From positions 186,001 to 250,000 of the forward strand of contig NZ_JABMCC010000100.1 of NCBI RefSeq assembly GCF_013359905.1: a stretch of 64,000 nucleotides of DNA. Reading direction: 5' to 3'. The notes beneath the pieces were generated by a model. It worked only from the letters and a program-made list of their open reading frames with translations. It made no database searches and was not told the origin of the DNA. How positions within the stretch are numbered: position 1 is the stretch's first letter; the number at the start of each line of letters is the position of its first letter. This stretch comes from Paenibacillus taichungensis. GTDB taxonomy: Bacteria; Bacillota; Bacilli; Paenibacillales; Paenibacillaceae. The position numbers and the translations under genes were made by a program. This document shows, one piece after another, positions 24,264-32,076 of the stretch.

Positions 24264-25355
24264 ATGAAGATCATGACGGTGCTGGGGACGCGACCTGAAA
24301 TCATACGGCTCAGCCTGATCATTTCCAAGCTGGACCAGTACGCGTCCAAACATATTCTGGTACACACGGGGCAGAACTTCACGGAAAGTCTCAGCGGTCT
24401 TTTCTTCAAGGAAATGGGCTTGCGGGCGCCGGACTACGTCCTTCAGGATGAAGCGGCCTCGTTGGGTCGGCAGTTATCCTCGATGTTTACGCAAATGGAA
24501 GATTTATTAAATCAGGAGCAACCGGATAAAGTGCTGCTGCTCGGCGATACGAACAGTGCATTATGTGCTGTGTTGGCTGAACGGATGGGCATACCCGTCA
24601 TTCATATGGAAGCGGGCAACCGATGTTTTGATCTGGATGTGCCTGAGGAGAAAAATCGCCGGGTCATCGACGCCATTTCAACCATTAATATGCCTTATAC
24701 CGAACAGAGCAAGAAACATTTGGTTAGTGAAGGGGTTCCCAGTCGACGAATTGTGCTGACAGGCAATCCGATCTATGAAGTGATGCGTCACTACGACACA
24801 CAGGTGAGTACCAGCAAAATATTGAAAAAATTGAAGCTGAAGTCCGGGCAATATTTTTTGGTTACGGCCCATCGGGCAGAGAATGTTGATCACCCTCCTC
24901 ATTTGCTGGAGATCATGAAAGGCTTGAACCAGGTTGCTGAAGAACATGCCATGCGAGTCATATGCAGCATTCACCCTCGAACGGCTATTCGAATTGCCGA
25001 GCATCTGCAACTGGAGATGCACCCGCTGGTGGAATTTCACGAACCATTCGGTTTTTTCGACTTCGTGATGCTGGAACGACATGCACGCTGTGCACTTACG
25101 GACAGTGGTACCGTACAGGAGGAGTGCTGCATTATGGGTGTGCCTACGGTAACCATGCGTCGCACAACAGAACGACCGGAGACGGTGGATTGCGGCAGCA
25201 ACGTGGTCTCAGGTCTGGATGCGGAGCGTATTGCGGGCTGTGTGAAAGTAATGATCGAAATGTCAAACGACTGGGATTGTCCACAAGGCTACAAAGCAAC
25301 CGATGTATCCAGTAAAGTGGTCAAATTTCTGCTTGGAGGGAAAATGCATGTTTGA
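24264..25355 (+). CDS. wecB: UDP-N-acetylglucosamine 2-epimerase (WecB/MnaA/CapG/FnlC-like)
   Basis: A 363-residue epimerase. Typical motifs are VLGTRPEIIRL at the N terminus, HTGQNF, LLGDTNSAL, HMEAGNR, TAHRAENVD and ALTDSGTVQEECCIMGVPTVTMR. It would act on UDP-GlcNAc-type sugars at C2. Because a 4,6-dehydratase and an SDR reductase follow directly, it may work as the third enzyme of UDP-L-FucNAc or UDP-L-QuiNAc synthesis (FnlC/CapG role) rather than making ManNAc. I chose ATG 24264, the normal family start, instead of an earlier ATG overlapping the GT4 stop. It overlaps the next gene by 8 bases. Confidence 0.85.
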   Translation: MKIMTVLGTRPEIIRLSLIISKLDQYASKHILVHTGQNFTESLSGLFFKEMGLRAPDYVLQDEAASLGRQLSSMFTQMEDLLNQEQPDKVLLLGDTNSALCAVLAERMGIPVIHMEAGNRCFDLDVPEEKNRRVIDAISTINMPYTEQSKKHLVSEGVPSRRIVLTGNPIYEVMRHYDTQVSTSKILKKLKLKSGQYFLVTAHRAENVDHPPHLLEIMKGLNQVAEEHAMRVICSIHPRTAIRIAEHLQLEMHPLVEFHEPFGFFDFVMLERHARCALTDSGTVQEECCIMGVPTVTMRRTTERPETVDCGSNVVSGLDAERIAGCVKVMIEMSNDWDCPQGYKATDVSSKVVKFLLGGKMHV

Positions 25356-26334
25356 AAATAAGCGTATACTCGTAACTGGCGGTACGGGATCATGGGGTTA
25401 TGAACTTGTGGCTCAACTGTTGCCCCAGCAGCCCAAGGAGATTATTGTATACTCCCGGAATGAGTCCAGCCAAGTGGCGATGAGCCGTGAATTCGAAGAC
25501 CCGCGTCTTCATTTTCGCATTGGTGATATTCGAGACAAGGAAGCGTTGACGGTTGCCTGTCAACAGGTGGATTATGTGTTTCATCTCGCAGCGCTCAAGC
25601 ATGTTCCAGTGTGTGAAGATCAACCCTACGAAGCACTCAAAACCAATGTGATCGGCACACAAAATGTCATCGAAGCTGCAATTGAAAATAATGTGGAAAA
25701 AGTCATTTACATCTCGACCGACAAGGCCGCTAATCCATCCAATTTCTACGGCATGACTAAGGCGATCGGAGAGAAGTTGATCGTATACGCCAATCTGCTC
25801 CACAGCAATACGCGATTTGTCACTGTACGTGGTGGCAATGTACTTGGAACGAATGGCAGTGTTGTGCATTTGTTCAAAAATCAGATTCGTCAGAAAGGTC
25901 AAGTTTCCATTACCGACATGAACATGACGCGGTTCTTTCTGACCTTGAAAGATGCCATCACCTTGCTTTTCAAAGCATCGGTGGAAAGCGTGGGTGGCGA
26001 GATTTTTGTTATGACTATGCCGACGTGCAAAATTGTGGATCTCGCTGAAGTGTTGATTGAGGATTCAGGTGTGGAGAATGTGTCTATTGTGGAGCGTGGC
26101 ACCCGGCCTGGTGAGAAGATTCATGAAATACTGATGAGTGAATTCGAGAGTATGACAACCGTTGTATACGATGAGCAATACTTGGTGATTTTGCCTACCC
26201 TCGGCATACCGGGGTTGAAGGAGCATTATACGAATTGTCCTCCAGTATCCTTCAGCAGCTTCAGTTCTGAGCATCAGCTAATGACCAAACAGGAGATTCG
26301 TGACATTCTGCAACGTGGAGGGTTCCTGTCATGA
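25348..26334 (+). CDS. Nucleotide-sugar 4,6-dehydratase (FnlA/CapE/PseB-like SDR)
   Basis: A 328-residue extended SDR protein of the polysaccharide biosynthesis (CapD/PseB/CapE) type. It has the NAD motif TGGTGSWG, FHLAALKHVPVCEDQP, and the signature STDKAANPSNFYGMTKAIGEK with the SDR Tyr-x-x-x-Lys pair. In CapE/FnlA proteins as I remember them the tyrosine is often Met, so this enzyme looks closer to PseB/FlaA1. It would convert UDP-GlcNAc to a 4-keto-6-deoxy sugar. TTGGAGGGAAAATGC precedes ATG 25348; the stop overlaps the next start (ATGA). Confidence 0.82.
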   Translation: MFENKRILVTGGTGSWGYELVAQLLPQQPKEIIVYSRNESSQVAMSREFEDPRLHFRIGDIRDKEALTVACQQVDYVFHLAALKHVPVCEDQPYEALKTNVIGTQNVIEAAIENNVEKVIYISTDKAANPSNFYGMTKAIGEKLIVYANLLHSNTRFVTVRGGNVLGTNGSVVHLFKNQIRQKGQVSITDMNMTRFFLTLKDAITLLFKASVESVGGEIFVMTMPTCKIVDLAEVLIEDSGVENVSIVERGTRPGEKIHEILMSEFESMTTVVYDEQYLVILPTLGIPGLKEHYTNCPPVSFSSFSSEHQLMTKQEIRDILQRGGFLS

Positions 26335-27158
26335 AGTTGCTGATACTTGGGGGGAACGGAATGGCCGGCCATATTCTGGTCGACTATTTCCGCCGTCAAG
26401 GCGTGCATAGCGTTTTCTACACGACCCGTGATGTATCGGACCCTAATGGTCTTCTGTTGGATGTAAATGACTGCTTTATGGTCGACCGTCTGGTGGAGGT
26501 GGTGCATCCGGATGTCATCATTAACGCAGTGGGTGTTTTGAACAGCTTTGCAGATGAAGACAAAATTACCGCTTATCACATTAATGGATTCCTGCCGCAT
26601 CGTTTGCGGCGGGTTGCCGACACGATTGGGGCACGTCTGATTCATATCAGTACGGACTGTGTGTTTAGTGGGGATCGAGGGGCGTACCGAGAGGATGATG
26701 TTACCGATGGAACATCTGCCTATGCAATTACAAAAGCATTGGGTGAAGTCCAGGATGCTGGACATCTGACAATTCGCACTTCCATTATTGGACCTGAAAT
26801 TCGGAAGGGTGGCATCGGTCTGATGCATTGGTTCATGTCCACTACAGGGGAAGTTGGCGGATATACACGTGTCTTCTGGAATGGGGTAACCACCCTTGAA
26901 TTGGCCAAATGGGTAGATCATTATCTGTCGTCCCCGCTTAGCGGTCTGATTCATTTGGCTCATCCGAAACCTGTCAGCAAGCATGATCTGCTTCTCCTGT
27001 TCCAACAGACATGGAATAAGCAGGATGTTGTTGTCGTACCGGATGATAGCGTAGTACAGGATCGTACGCTGGTGTCCACACGTGAGGACGTGAAGACAGA
27101 CCTTCCGGATTATTCTACAATGCTGAAGGAGCTGGCATTATGGATGGAGCAGAGCTGA
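26331..27158 (+). CDS. RmlD-like SDR sugar-nucleotide reductase (CapF/FnlB-type candidate)
   Basis: A 275-residue SDR protein with the N-terminal GGNGMAGH nucleotide motif, IINAVGVLNSFADED, HISTDCVFSGDRGAYREDD and the Tyr-x-x-x-Lys pair in YAITKALGE, features of dTDP-4-dehydrorhamnose reductases. By position after a dehydratase it probably reduces the 4-keto sugar. It is shorter than CapF, which carries an extra cupin domain, and resembles its reductase half. It overlaps the following SDR gene by 19 bases. Confidence 0.8.
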   Translation: MKLLILGGNGMAGHILVDYFRRQGVHSVFYTTRDVSDPNGLLLDVNDCFMVDRLVEVVHPDVIINAVGVLNSFADEDKITAYHINGFLPHRLRRVADTIGARLIHISTDCVFSGDRGAYREDDVTDGTSAYAITKALGEVQDAGHLTIRTSIIGPEIRKGGIGLMHWFMSTTGEVGGYTRVFWNGVTTLELAKWVDHYLSSPLSGLIHLAHPKPVSKHDLLLLFQQTWNKQDVVVVPDDSVVQDRTLVSTREDVKTDLPDYSTMLKELALWMEQS

Positions 27159-28081
27159 CAGGCAAAAAGGTGCTGATCACAGGTGCGTCCGGTTTTACCG
27201 GACGGCATGCGGTCGCTTATTTCCGGGCAGCTGGTGCAGTAGTTACAGCGGTGGTCAGGCGAGTCGGAGTGCATTCGTTCGGCGATGGTGTAGCTGTGCA
27301 TGTCTGTGATCTGAATGATAAACAGCAAGTTCGTCATTTGATTGACGAGGTGAAACCGGACTATGCCCTGCATCTCGCAGGCAAAAATTCGGTGCCGGAG
27401 TCCTGGTCCGATCCGCTACTAGTATTGGAGACCAATGTGATGGCTGTACTGTATCTGCTAGATGCTCTCCGGAGCTGCCCAGCGGCACGGACCGTTATTG
27501 TAGGTTCCCGGTTAAAATACACGCCTGAACCCGGTCGGCCTCCGCACCCTCCCCACCCGTACAGTCTCAGCAAAGCACTGGAGGAGATGGTGTCGCTGTC
27601 GTGGATGTCCCTCTTTGGACAGCAAATTATGCTGGCAGAGCCGGGCAATCTGATCGGTGCAGGTCCTTCAACAGGGATATGTTCGCTGCTGGCACGTCAT
27701 GTTGTCGCCTGTGAACAGGAAGGTAAAACGGAGCCTTTCCGTCTATCTGGCCGGGATAATACCCGTGATTTTCTGGATGTACGGGATGCGGTTCGGGCCT
27801 ACGCAACCTTGCTTGTTCAGGGTACGTCAGGCACCGTTTACCCCGTCGTATCGGGCAAAGAGAGAAGCCTGGGTGAAATAGCGGATACGCTGCTGACCAT
27901 GACTGAAGCGAAAGTACCCGTACGCTGGGACGGAGCTTCTTCTGGTCCGGACGGCGCTGGAGAGCAGGAGGAGATGTCACTGCTGCGCAAGTTGGGCTGG
28001 CAGCCACTGATTCCTTTTGCCCAATCTCTTCAGGACATTCTGAGCGATGTTCGTACTCAGCAAGGGAGGTCCACTGGATGA
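27140..28081 (+). CDS. NAD-dependent epimerase/dehydratase (GMD/RMD-like SDR)
   Basis: A 313-residue extended SDR: nucleotide motif TGASGFTGRHA, LHLAGKNSVPESW, catalytic pair in YSLSKALEE, EPGNLIGAGPS and DNTRDFLDVRDAVRAY, typical of GDP-4-keto-6-deoxymannose reductases and related epimerases. It provides the fourth sugar-nucleotide enzyme of the cluster. ATGG at 27140 lies inside the end of the previous gene; GAAGGAGCTGGC precedes it. Exact substrate unknown. The stop overlaps the GT2 start (ATGA). Confidence 0.8.
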   Translation: MDGAELTGKKVLITGASGFTGRHAVAYFRAAGAVVTAVVRRVGVHSFGDGVAVHVCDLNDKQQVRHLIDEVKPDYALHLAGKNSVPESWSDPLLVLETNVMAVLYLLDALRSCPAARTVIVGSRLKYTPEPGRPPHPPHPYSLSKALEEMVSLSWMSLFGQQIMLAEPGNLIGAGPSTGICSLLARHVVACEQEGKTEPFRLSGRDNTRDFLDVRDAVRAYATLLVQGTSGTVYPVVSGKERSLGEIADTLLTMTEAKVPVRWDGASSGPDGAGEQEEMSLLRKLGWQPLIPFAQSLQDILSDVRTQQGRSTG

Positions 28082-28794
28082 ATCCAAGAGTGTCCATTGT
28101 CATTCCGTTTTACAATTGTCCATATGTGCCTCAAGCGATTCAAAGTGCGATGAACCAGACGTATCCCGATGTGGAAATCATTATCGTCAACGATGGCTCC
28201 ACCCGGCATGCGGATCTGCTTCAGCCTTATCTTCCATACATTAATGTTCTGGGCAAAAGTAATGGCGGCACAGCTTCAGCTCTGAATCACGGCATCCGTC
28301 ATGCCTCCGGGGACTATGTCGCCTGGCTGAGTTCGGATGACCTCTTATATCCGGATAAGATTCGTCATCAGGTTGAATTTATGCAACGGGAGAATGTGCT
28401 CATCTCACATACCAACTTTAATTACATTAATGAGCATTCAGCGGTGACCAAGTTAAACGGGGGAGCAGAACCGGTGGCCGAACCGGAGTGGCTGCGCCTC
28501 TTCGTATACGGCAATCCGGTGAACGGCTGTACTGTGATGATTCGCAAGGATCTCTTTAGTGGGGTGGGCCTGTTCAATGAACTGTTGCCTTATACGCATG
28601 ATTTGGATCTATGGATGCGCATTTTGCTGAACGGCCATCGGTTTCCATATCTGAACGAATCGCTTACGGCATATCGACGGCATGGGGGAATGGGGACAGT
28701 ACGCCATGCGGATGCCATCGGTCGGGAGGCCTCCATGGTATGGTCCAGATATCGGGAGCCTTTGTTGCAGCGGATTGCTGCCATGGGGGGATAA
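28078..28794 (+). CDS. GT2-family glycosyltransferase, first of a tandem pair
   Basis: A 238-residue GT-A enzyme: VSIVIPFYNCPYVPQAI, NQTYPDVEIIIVNDGST, NGGTASALNHG and the metal-binding aspartates in WLSSDDLLYP. There is no membrane segment. CAAGGGAGGTCCACTGG precedes the start, which overlaps the SDR stop. The gene downstream encodes a paralogue of exactly the same length, suggesting a duplication. Probably transfers a cluster-made sugar. Confidence 0.85.
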   Translation: MNPRVSIVIPFYNCPYVPQAIQSAMNQTYPDVEIIIVNDGSTRHADLLQPYLPYINVLGKSNGGTASALNHGIRHASGDYVAWLSSDDLLYPDKIRHQVEFMQRENVLISHTNFNYINEHSAVTKLNGGAEPVAEPEWLRLFVYGNPVNGCTVMIRKDLFSGVGLFNELLPYTHDLDLWMRILLNGHRFPYLNESLTAYRRHGGMGTVRHADAIGREASMVWSRYREPLLQRIAAMGG

Positions 28795-28956
28795 AGAACT
28801 TTGGTGGGGGTTATGGAGGCCGCAAGTTGGCCGAATAACGCCCTCTTTATTTATATGCATTTCTATCAGAATCTTACTGATGGAAAGCCACTCTTTGGAT
28901 TAATGCAAAATGCTCATATACGTAATTTATGAGTCGTTATGCAACGGATGCCCGAT

Positions 28957-28983
28957 ACCTAACGGATCTATCCTCATATAATA
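28957..28983 (+). promoter_or_regulatory. Candidate sigma-K promoter before the second GT2 gene
   Basis: CATATAATA at 28975-28983 fits the sigma-K -10 consensus CATANNNTA, with AC at 28957-28958 in the -35 position 16 bases upstream. It lies 42 bases before ATG 29025. Late mother-cell expression would suit a spore-surface gene, but the motif is short and can occur by chance. Confidence 0.4.
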
Positions 28984-29024
28984 GGGAGAATGGTAATATT
29001 CACGCGGAGAAAGGGGAGGACCGA

Positions 29025-29741
29025 ATGGAGCCCAAGGTATCAATTGTCATTCCTTTTTATAATTGTGCGTATATCGAGCAGGCTGTTCACAGCGCCATTC
29101 ACCAGACGTATCCGCATATTGAGGTCATTGTGGTGGATGACGGCTCTACGAAGCATGTGGAGCGGCTGCAACCATTCATGGATCGCATTCACTATATTCG
29201 AAAAGAGAATGGTGGAACAGCAACCGCGTTAAACGAGGGAATCAAACAGGCGACAGGTGATTACTTTGTCTGGCTCAGCTCCGATGATGTGATGTTGCTG
29301 GACCGGGTAGAGAAACAACTGAAGTTCATGCTTGACGTCAAGGCTTCGTTCTGTCACGGTGCCTATCATTATGTAGATGCGAACAGCGAATGGATGGACA
29401 CGGTTAGACCAGAGGTAGGGAGTCGTCTGGAGATGCTTCAGGTGCTGACCGAAGGTTGCCCAATCAACGGTTGCACTGTGATGCTTGAGATGGATGCATT
29501 TCGAAAGTTCGGCATGTTTGACACCGATTTTCGCTACACGCATGACTATGAGATGTGGCTGAGACTGTTTCCGCTCTATGAGCTGTTCTATTACAATGAG
29601 CCACTGATGTGTTATCGGGTTCATGAATCAATGGGAACCAAGAAACACTTTGAGGCATTGAAAGCCGAGATGGAACTTGTTCAAGCGAAGCATCGGCCCG
29701 TATTACTCAATCTGCTGCAGGTTGGCGGTTACTGGAAGTAG
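29025..29741 (+). CDS. GT2-family glycosyltransferase, second of a tandem pair
   Basis: 238 residues, same length and layout as the preceding GT2 enzyme (VSIVIPFYNCAYIEQAVHS, VDDGSTKHVERLQPF, NGGTATALNEG, WLSSDDVML, later NGCTVMLEMDAF). ATG 29025 follows GAAAGGGGAGGACCG; a longer frame upstream is not supported. It is separated from its twin by 230 bases holding a possible sigma-K promoter and is followed by a large hairpin terminator. Confidence 0.85.
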   Translation: MEPKVSIVIPFYNCAYIEQAVHSAIHQTYPHIEVIVVDDGSTKHVERLQPFMDRIHYIRKENGGTATALNEGIKQATGDYFVWLSSDDVMLLDRVEKQLKFMLDVKASFCHGAYHYVDANSEWMDTVRPEVGSRLEMLQVLTEGCPINGCTVMLEMDAFRKFGMFDTDFRYTHDYEMWLRLFPLYELFYYNEPLMCYRVHESMGTKKHFEALKAEMELVQAKHRPVLLNLLQVGGYWK

Positions 29742-29795
29742 ATGTGACAAGTGATGGAAGAAATCACGAATAGCTAGCTAGTGAACCGCAAGAAA

Positions 29796-29848
29796 AAGAG
29801 GGTATTCGGTTGCCGTAAAGTGATTACGGCATGAACGAATATCCTCTT
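29796..29848 (+). terminator. Long two-part hairpin terminator between convergent genes
   Basis: AAGAGGGTATTCG pairs with CGAATATCCTCTT (one G-U) and an inner GCCGTAA pairs with TTACGGC. T-rich bases follow on the plus strand and the A-rich left flank could serve the minus-strand genes. Confidence 0.75.
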
Positions 29849-29878
29849 GTTTGTTCCTGTTTGTAAAGTTACTTGACT

Positions 29879-30052
29879 CTAATTTTTTTCGGAAGTGAGT
29901 ATGTGCATGGTTGCCGGATCAGGAAAAACGTATCCTTTGGGCAGCTTCCTCATCAATTCGTTCATTACAGCGTAATCCACCTCGATATGCGTCGTCGACA
30001 CAGGGGTGGAGAACCAACGATTATACAAATCACTAGGGACGAGCAGTGTCAT
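29879..30052 (-). CDS. 57-residue protein translationally coupled to the minus-strand GT4 gene
   Basis: A short ORF starting at the ATG whose last bases overlap the TGA of the glycosyltransferase gene (ATATGA), with GGGAGGTCAG just upstream inside that gene. The product begins MTLLVPSDLYNRWF and continues through HIEVDYAVMNELMRKLPKG to a TAG at 29879-29881. Composition is protein-like, with no membrane segment. The start overlap and ribosome binding site are good evidence that it is translated. No family recognised. Confidence 0.6.
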   Translation of the reverse strand: MTLLVPSDLYNRWFSTPVSTTHIEVDYAVMNELMRKLPKGYVFPDPATMHILTSEKN

Positions 30053-31287
30053 ATTCTCTGACCTCCCAACTGAATGGCTTCCTGATAGACATGCAGCGTG
30101 CGCAACCCCATCTCCTCCAGTGATCGATGTTGTTCAGCCCATGCTTTGGCTGCTGCTCCTACCTTTGCACGGGTAGCATCATCCTGCAGAAGGGCATTTA
30201 ACAGTGCGCTAAGGGCTTCGACATCCTGTGGTGGAACGACCCAACCAGTATGTTCAGGCTGCACCATCTCAGGCATGCCTGCCGTACCGCTGACAATGAC
30301 AGGCAATCCGGCGAGCTGAGCCTCTGTAACCGAGAAAGGCTGCGTATCCTGCAAGCTGGGCTGTACATAAATGTCAGCATGGCGTAGGAATGAAGGGATG
30401 TTGTCGAGTTTCCCCCAGAAAACGATGTCAGCACCTACCCCAAGATCATTGGCTAGGGAGCGCAAATCCTCCATCAGATTGCCTTCCCCAGCAATCCAGC
30501 AGACCCAATCCGAGCGATTCTTCTTAAGGCTGGAGAGTGCTTTGACCAGAATATGAACCCCTTTGATGTGTTCCAGTCTGCCCGTAAAGGCGATCACTTT
30601 TTTGCCCGCTGTCTTCCTCTGACGGAACTTGACTGCTGCTTGGGCACGGTAGGCCGGAATATCTACAGCATAAGGAATAATTCGAAATTTGGACTCGGGA
30701 ACATGGAGGTCCGTAAGTGTGCTCTTAATCCAATGGCTGGAGACCAGAATAAGCTGGGATTGTTCAGCGCTTCGCTCTTCCAGTGACAGGAAGTAACGTC
30801 CGCGTTTGGATTGCAAGTATTCGGGAAGTGTGAGCTTCGCGTTAGAGTTCTGAGCATCGTAAAAGGCTTCGCGCGCAAGCGCTCCGTGATAACTCGTTAC
30901 CATGGGTGTGTTGCGGTTTAATATACGTCTCATTGCAACCGCTGCTACCGGGTCCTGCGCGTGGATGACATCGTAATGATCAACGCCGAGATAGGCAGCT
31001 CCCATTTCAAAGGCATACCTGTTCAATTCATAATAAGCCACGAGAGAATCGGCAGTGAATTGAGGCAAATCTGTCGGATTCAGCTTGGCTTGAAGCATGG
31101 GCCATACCTTATCTTTGGAGAAGGAACGATTGAGATTGCGAATGTACACTTCATTTTTGGCTCCGTTGGTGCCCATAATATCCACCTCTACGCCAAGAGC
31201 CATCAGCCTGTCAGCCAGCTGTTTCACATATGTCCATATTCCACCCATCTGTGTAAGCTCCCAATAAGTCACGAGCAGAACTCTCAT
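30049..31287 (-). CDS. GT4-family glycosyltransferase
   Basis: A 412-residue GT-B enzyme with VTYWELTQMGGIWTYVKQLA at the N terminus, SYHGALAREAF, and C-terminal-domain motifs IAFTGRLEHIKGVHILVKAL, PSLQDTQPFSVTEAQLAGLPV and VSGTAGMPEMV. AAGGAGGTACCT precedes the ATG. It runs opposite to the spore-surface cluster and shares a divergent promoter region with the gene at 31475. A 16-base perfect palindrome sits just upstream. Likely adds a sugar to a surface glycan; target unknown. Confidence 0.85.
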   Translation of the reverse strand: MRVLLVTYWELTQMGGIWTYVKQLADRLMALGVEVDIMGTNGAKNEVYIRNLNRSFSKDKVWPMLQAKLNPTDLPQFTADSLVAYYELNRYAFEMGAAYLGVDHYDVIHAQDPVAAVAMRRILNRNTPMVTSYHGALAREAFYDAQNSNAKLTLPEYLQSKRGRYFLSLEERSAEQSQLILVSSHWIKSTLTDLHVPESKFRIIPYAVDIPAYRAQAAVKFRQRKTAGKKVIAFTGRLEHIKGVHILVKALSSLKKNRSDWVCWIAGEGNLMEDLRSLANDLGVGADIVFWGKLDNIPSFLRHADIYVQPSLQDTQPFSVTEAQLAGLPVIVSGTAGMPEMVQPEHTGWVVPPQDVEALSALLNALLQDDATRAKVGAAAKAWAEQHRSLEEMGLRTLHVYQEAIQLGGQRI

Positions 31288-31303
31288 AGGTACCTCCTTG
31301 TCA

Positions 31304-31319
31304 CGGCCTGTACAGGCCG
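31304..31319. promoter_or_regulatory. 16-base perfect palindrome upstream of the GT4 gene
   Basis: CGGCCTGTACAGGCCG is perfectly self-complementary and lies 17 bases before the minus-strand start codon, immediately before its ribosome binding site. It could be a repressor operator or a small mRNA hairpin. No regulator is identified. Confidence 0.45.
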
Positions 31320-31474
31320 ATCTTCTATCCTGTTAGTTTATGAAAAAAAGCAGACAAAAGGGTGGGCATTTCGTTGGAATTAATTAAAATGGGTGATTGC
31401 AAATAGCAATGGACGAGAGCAGGCATACCATATCTAGAGAAAGGTTCAACTCTGCTTTAGAGGAGGGATATACC

Positions 31475-31822
31475 GTGGCCGCATATGTACTGGAGATTCA
31501 CGAAAACTTGCTGCAAACCGTTGTACCGGTGAGATATATGGACATTGAATTGTCATTTGTGGGAAATGACGATGTGGATATCTTTGTCGGAGGAATCAGT
31601 CAGACCCGTGGGGAGTTGTATCGCTATCTTTGCCGGATTGGGGCTGACACAGGAAATCACATTATTCATAATCTCGCGGTCTCATCCGATCCGTGCGAAC
31701 TGCGCATCATTAGCAACAGTTCTATACCAAGTCATCTGGTTATTCGAATGTACTGTAGAAGTGACCAAGGCCAGACCTTGGGTATACTTTCGGAGCATCA
31801 GATGATCAAATTGGCAGATTAG
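31475..31822 (+). CDS. Protein of unknown function beside the glycosyltransferase cluster
   Basis: About 115 residues starting at GTG 31475, which follows the strong AGAGGAGGGATATACC; longer readings from TTG 31397 or ATG 31409 lack a ribosome binding site. The predicted protein is beta-rich with no signal peptide (VLEIHENLLQTVVPVRYMDI, DVDIFVGGISQT, RIISNSSIPSHLVIRMYC). I recognise no domain. It is divergent from the GT4 gene. Confidence 0.65.
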   Translation: MAAYVLEIHENLLQTVVPVRYMDIELSFVGNDDVDIFVGGISQTRGELYRYLCRIGADTGNHIIHNLAVSSDPCELRIISNSSIPSHLVIRMYCRSDQGQTLGILSEHQMIKLAD

Positions 31823-31928
31823 CAGAGGTCACCATAATGAGCATCGATTAACCAATGGGGTGGGGCAGGAGAAAACCTGGTCCATTTTTTGGCATACATA
31901 AGTGATTCGTTATCCAATAAAAAATAGC

Positions 31929-31956
31929 TTGACAGCAAAGGTATTTTCATTAGAAT
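31929..31956 (+). promoter_or_regulatory. Sigma-A promoter of the drug exporter gene
   Basis: A perfect TTGACA at 31929-31934 and TAGAAT at 31951-31956 are separated by 16 bases. Transcription would start about 115 bases before the exporter gene, just ahead of three repeated motifs. Confidence 0.6.
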
Positions 31957-31976
31957 TAACCTATGCTTAAACAAAA

Positions 31977-32012
31977 GTTTAAAACGACGGTTTAAAACAA
32001 GGGTTTGAAAAC
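31977..32012 (+). repeat. Three 13-base-phased direct repeats, candidate operator
   Basis: GTTTAAAAC at 31977, GTTTAAAAC at 31990 and GTTTGAAAAC at 32003 recur every 13 bases. They lie between the exporter promoter and its start codon, the usual place for a repressor of a multidrug pump. No regulator gene adjoins, so binding is an inference. Confidence 0.55.
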
Positions 32013-32076
32013 GTCGTGAATATAAGGCCGATGGAGAGACACATACAAAGATAATGCCTCCAGGCCGGAAAAGAGA

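Noticed and set aside
29873..30061. 62-codon plus-strand ORF
   Set aside because: It is antisense to the better supported 57-residue minus-strand ORF, which has start-stop overlap and a ribosome binding site.
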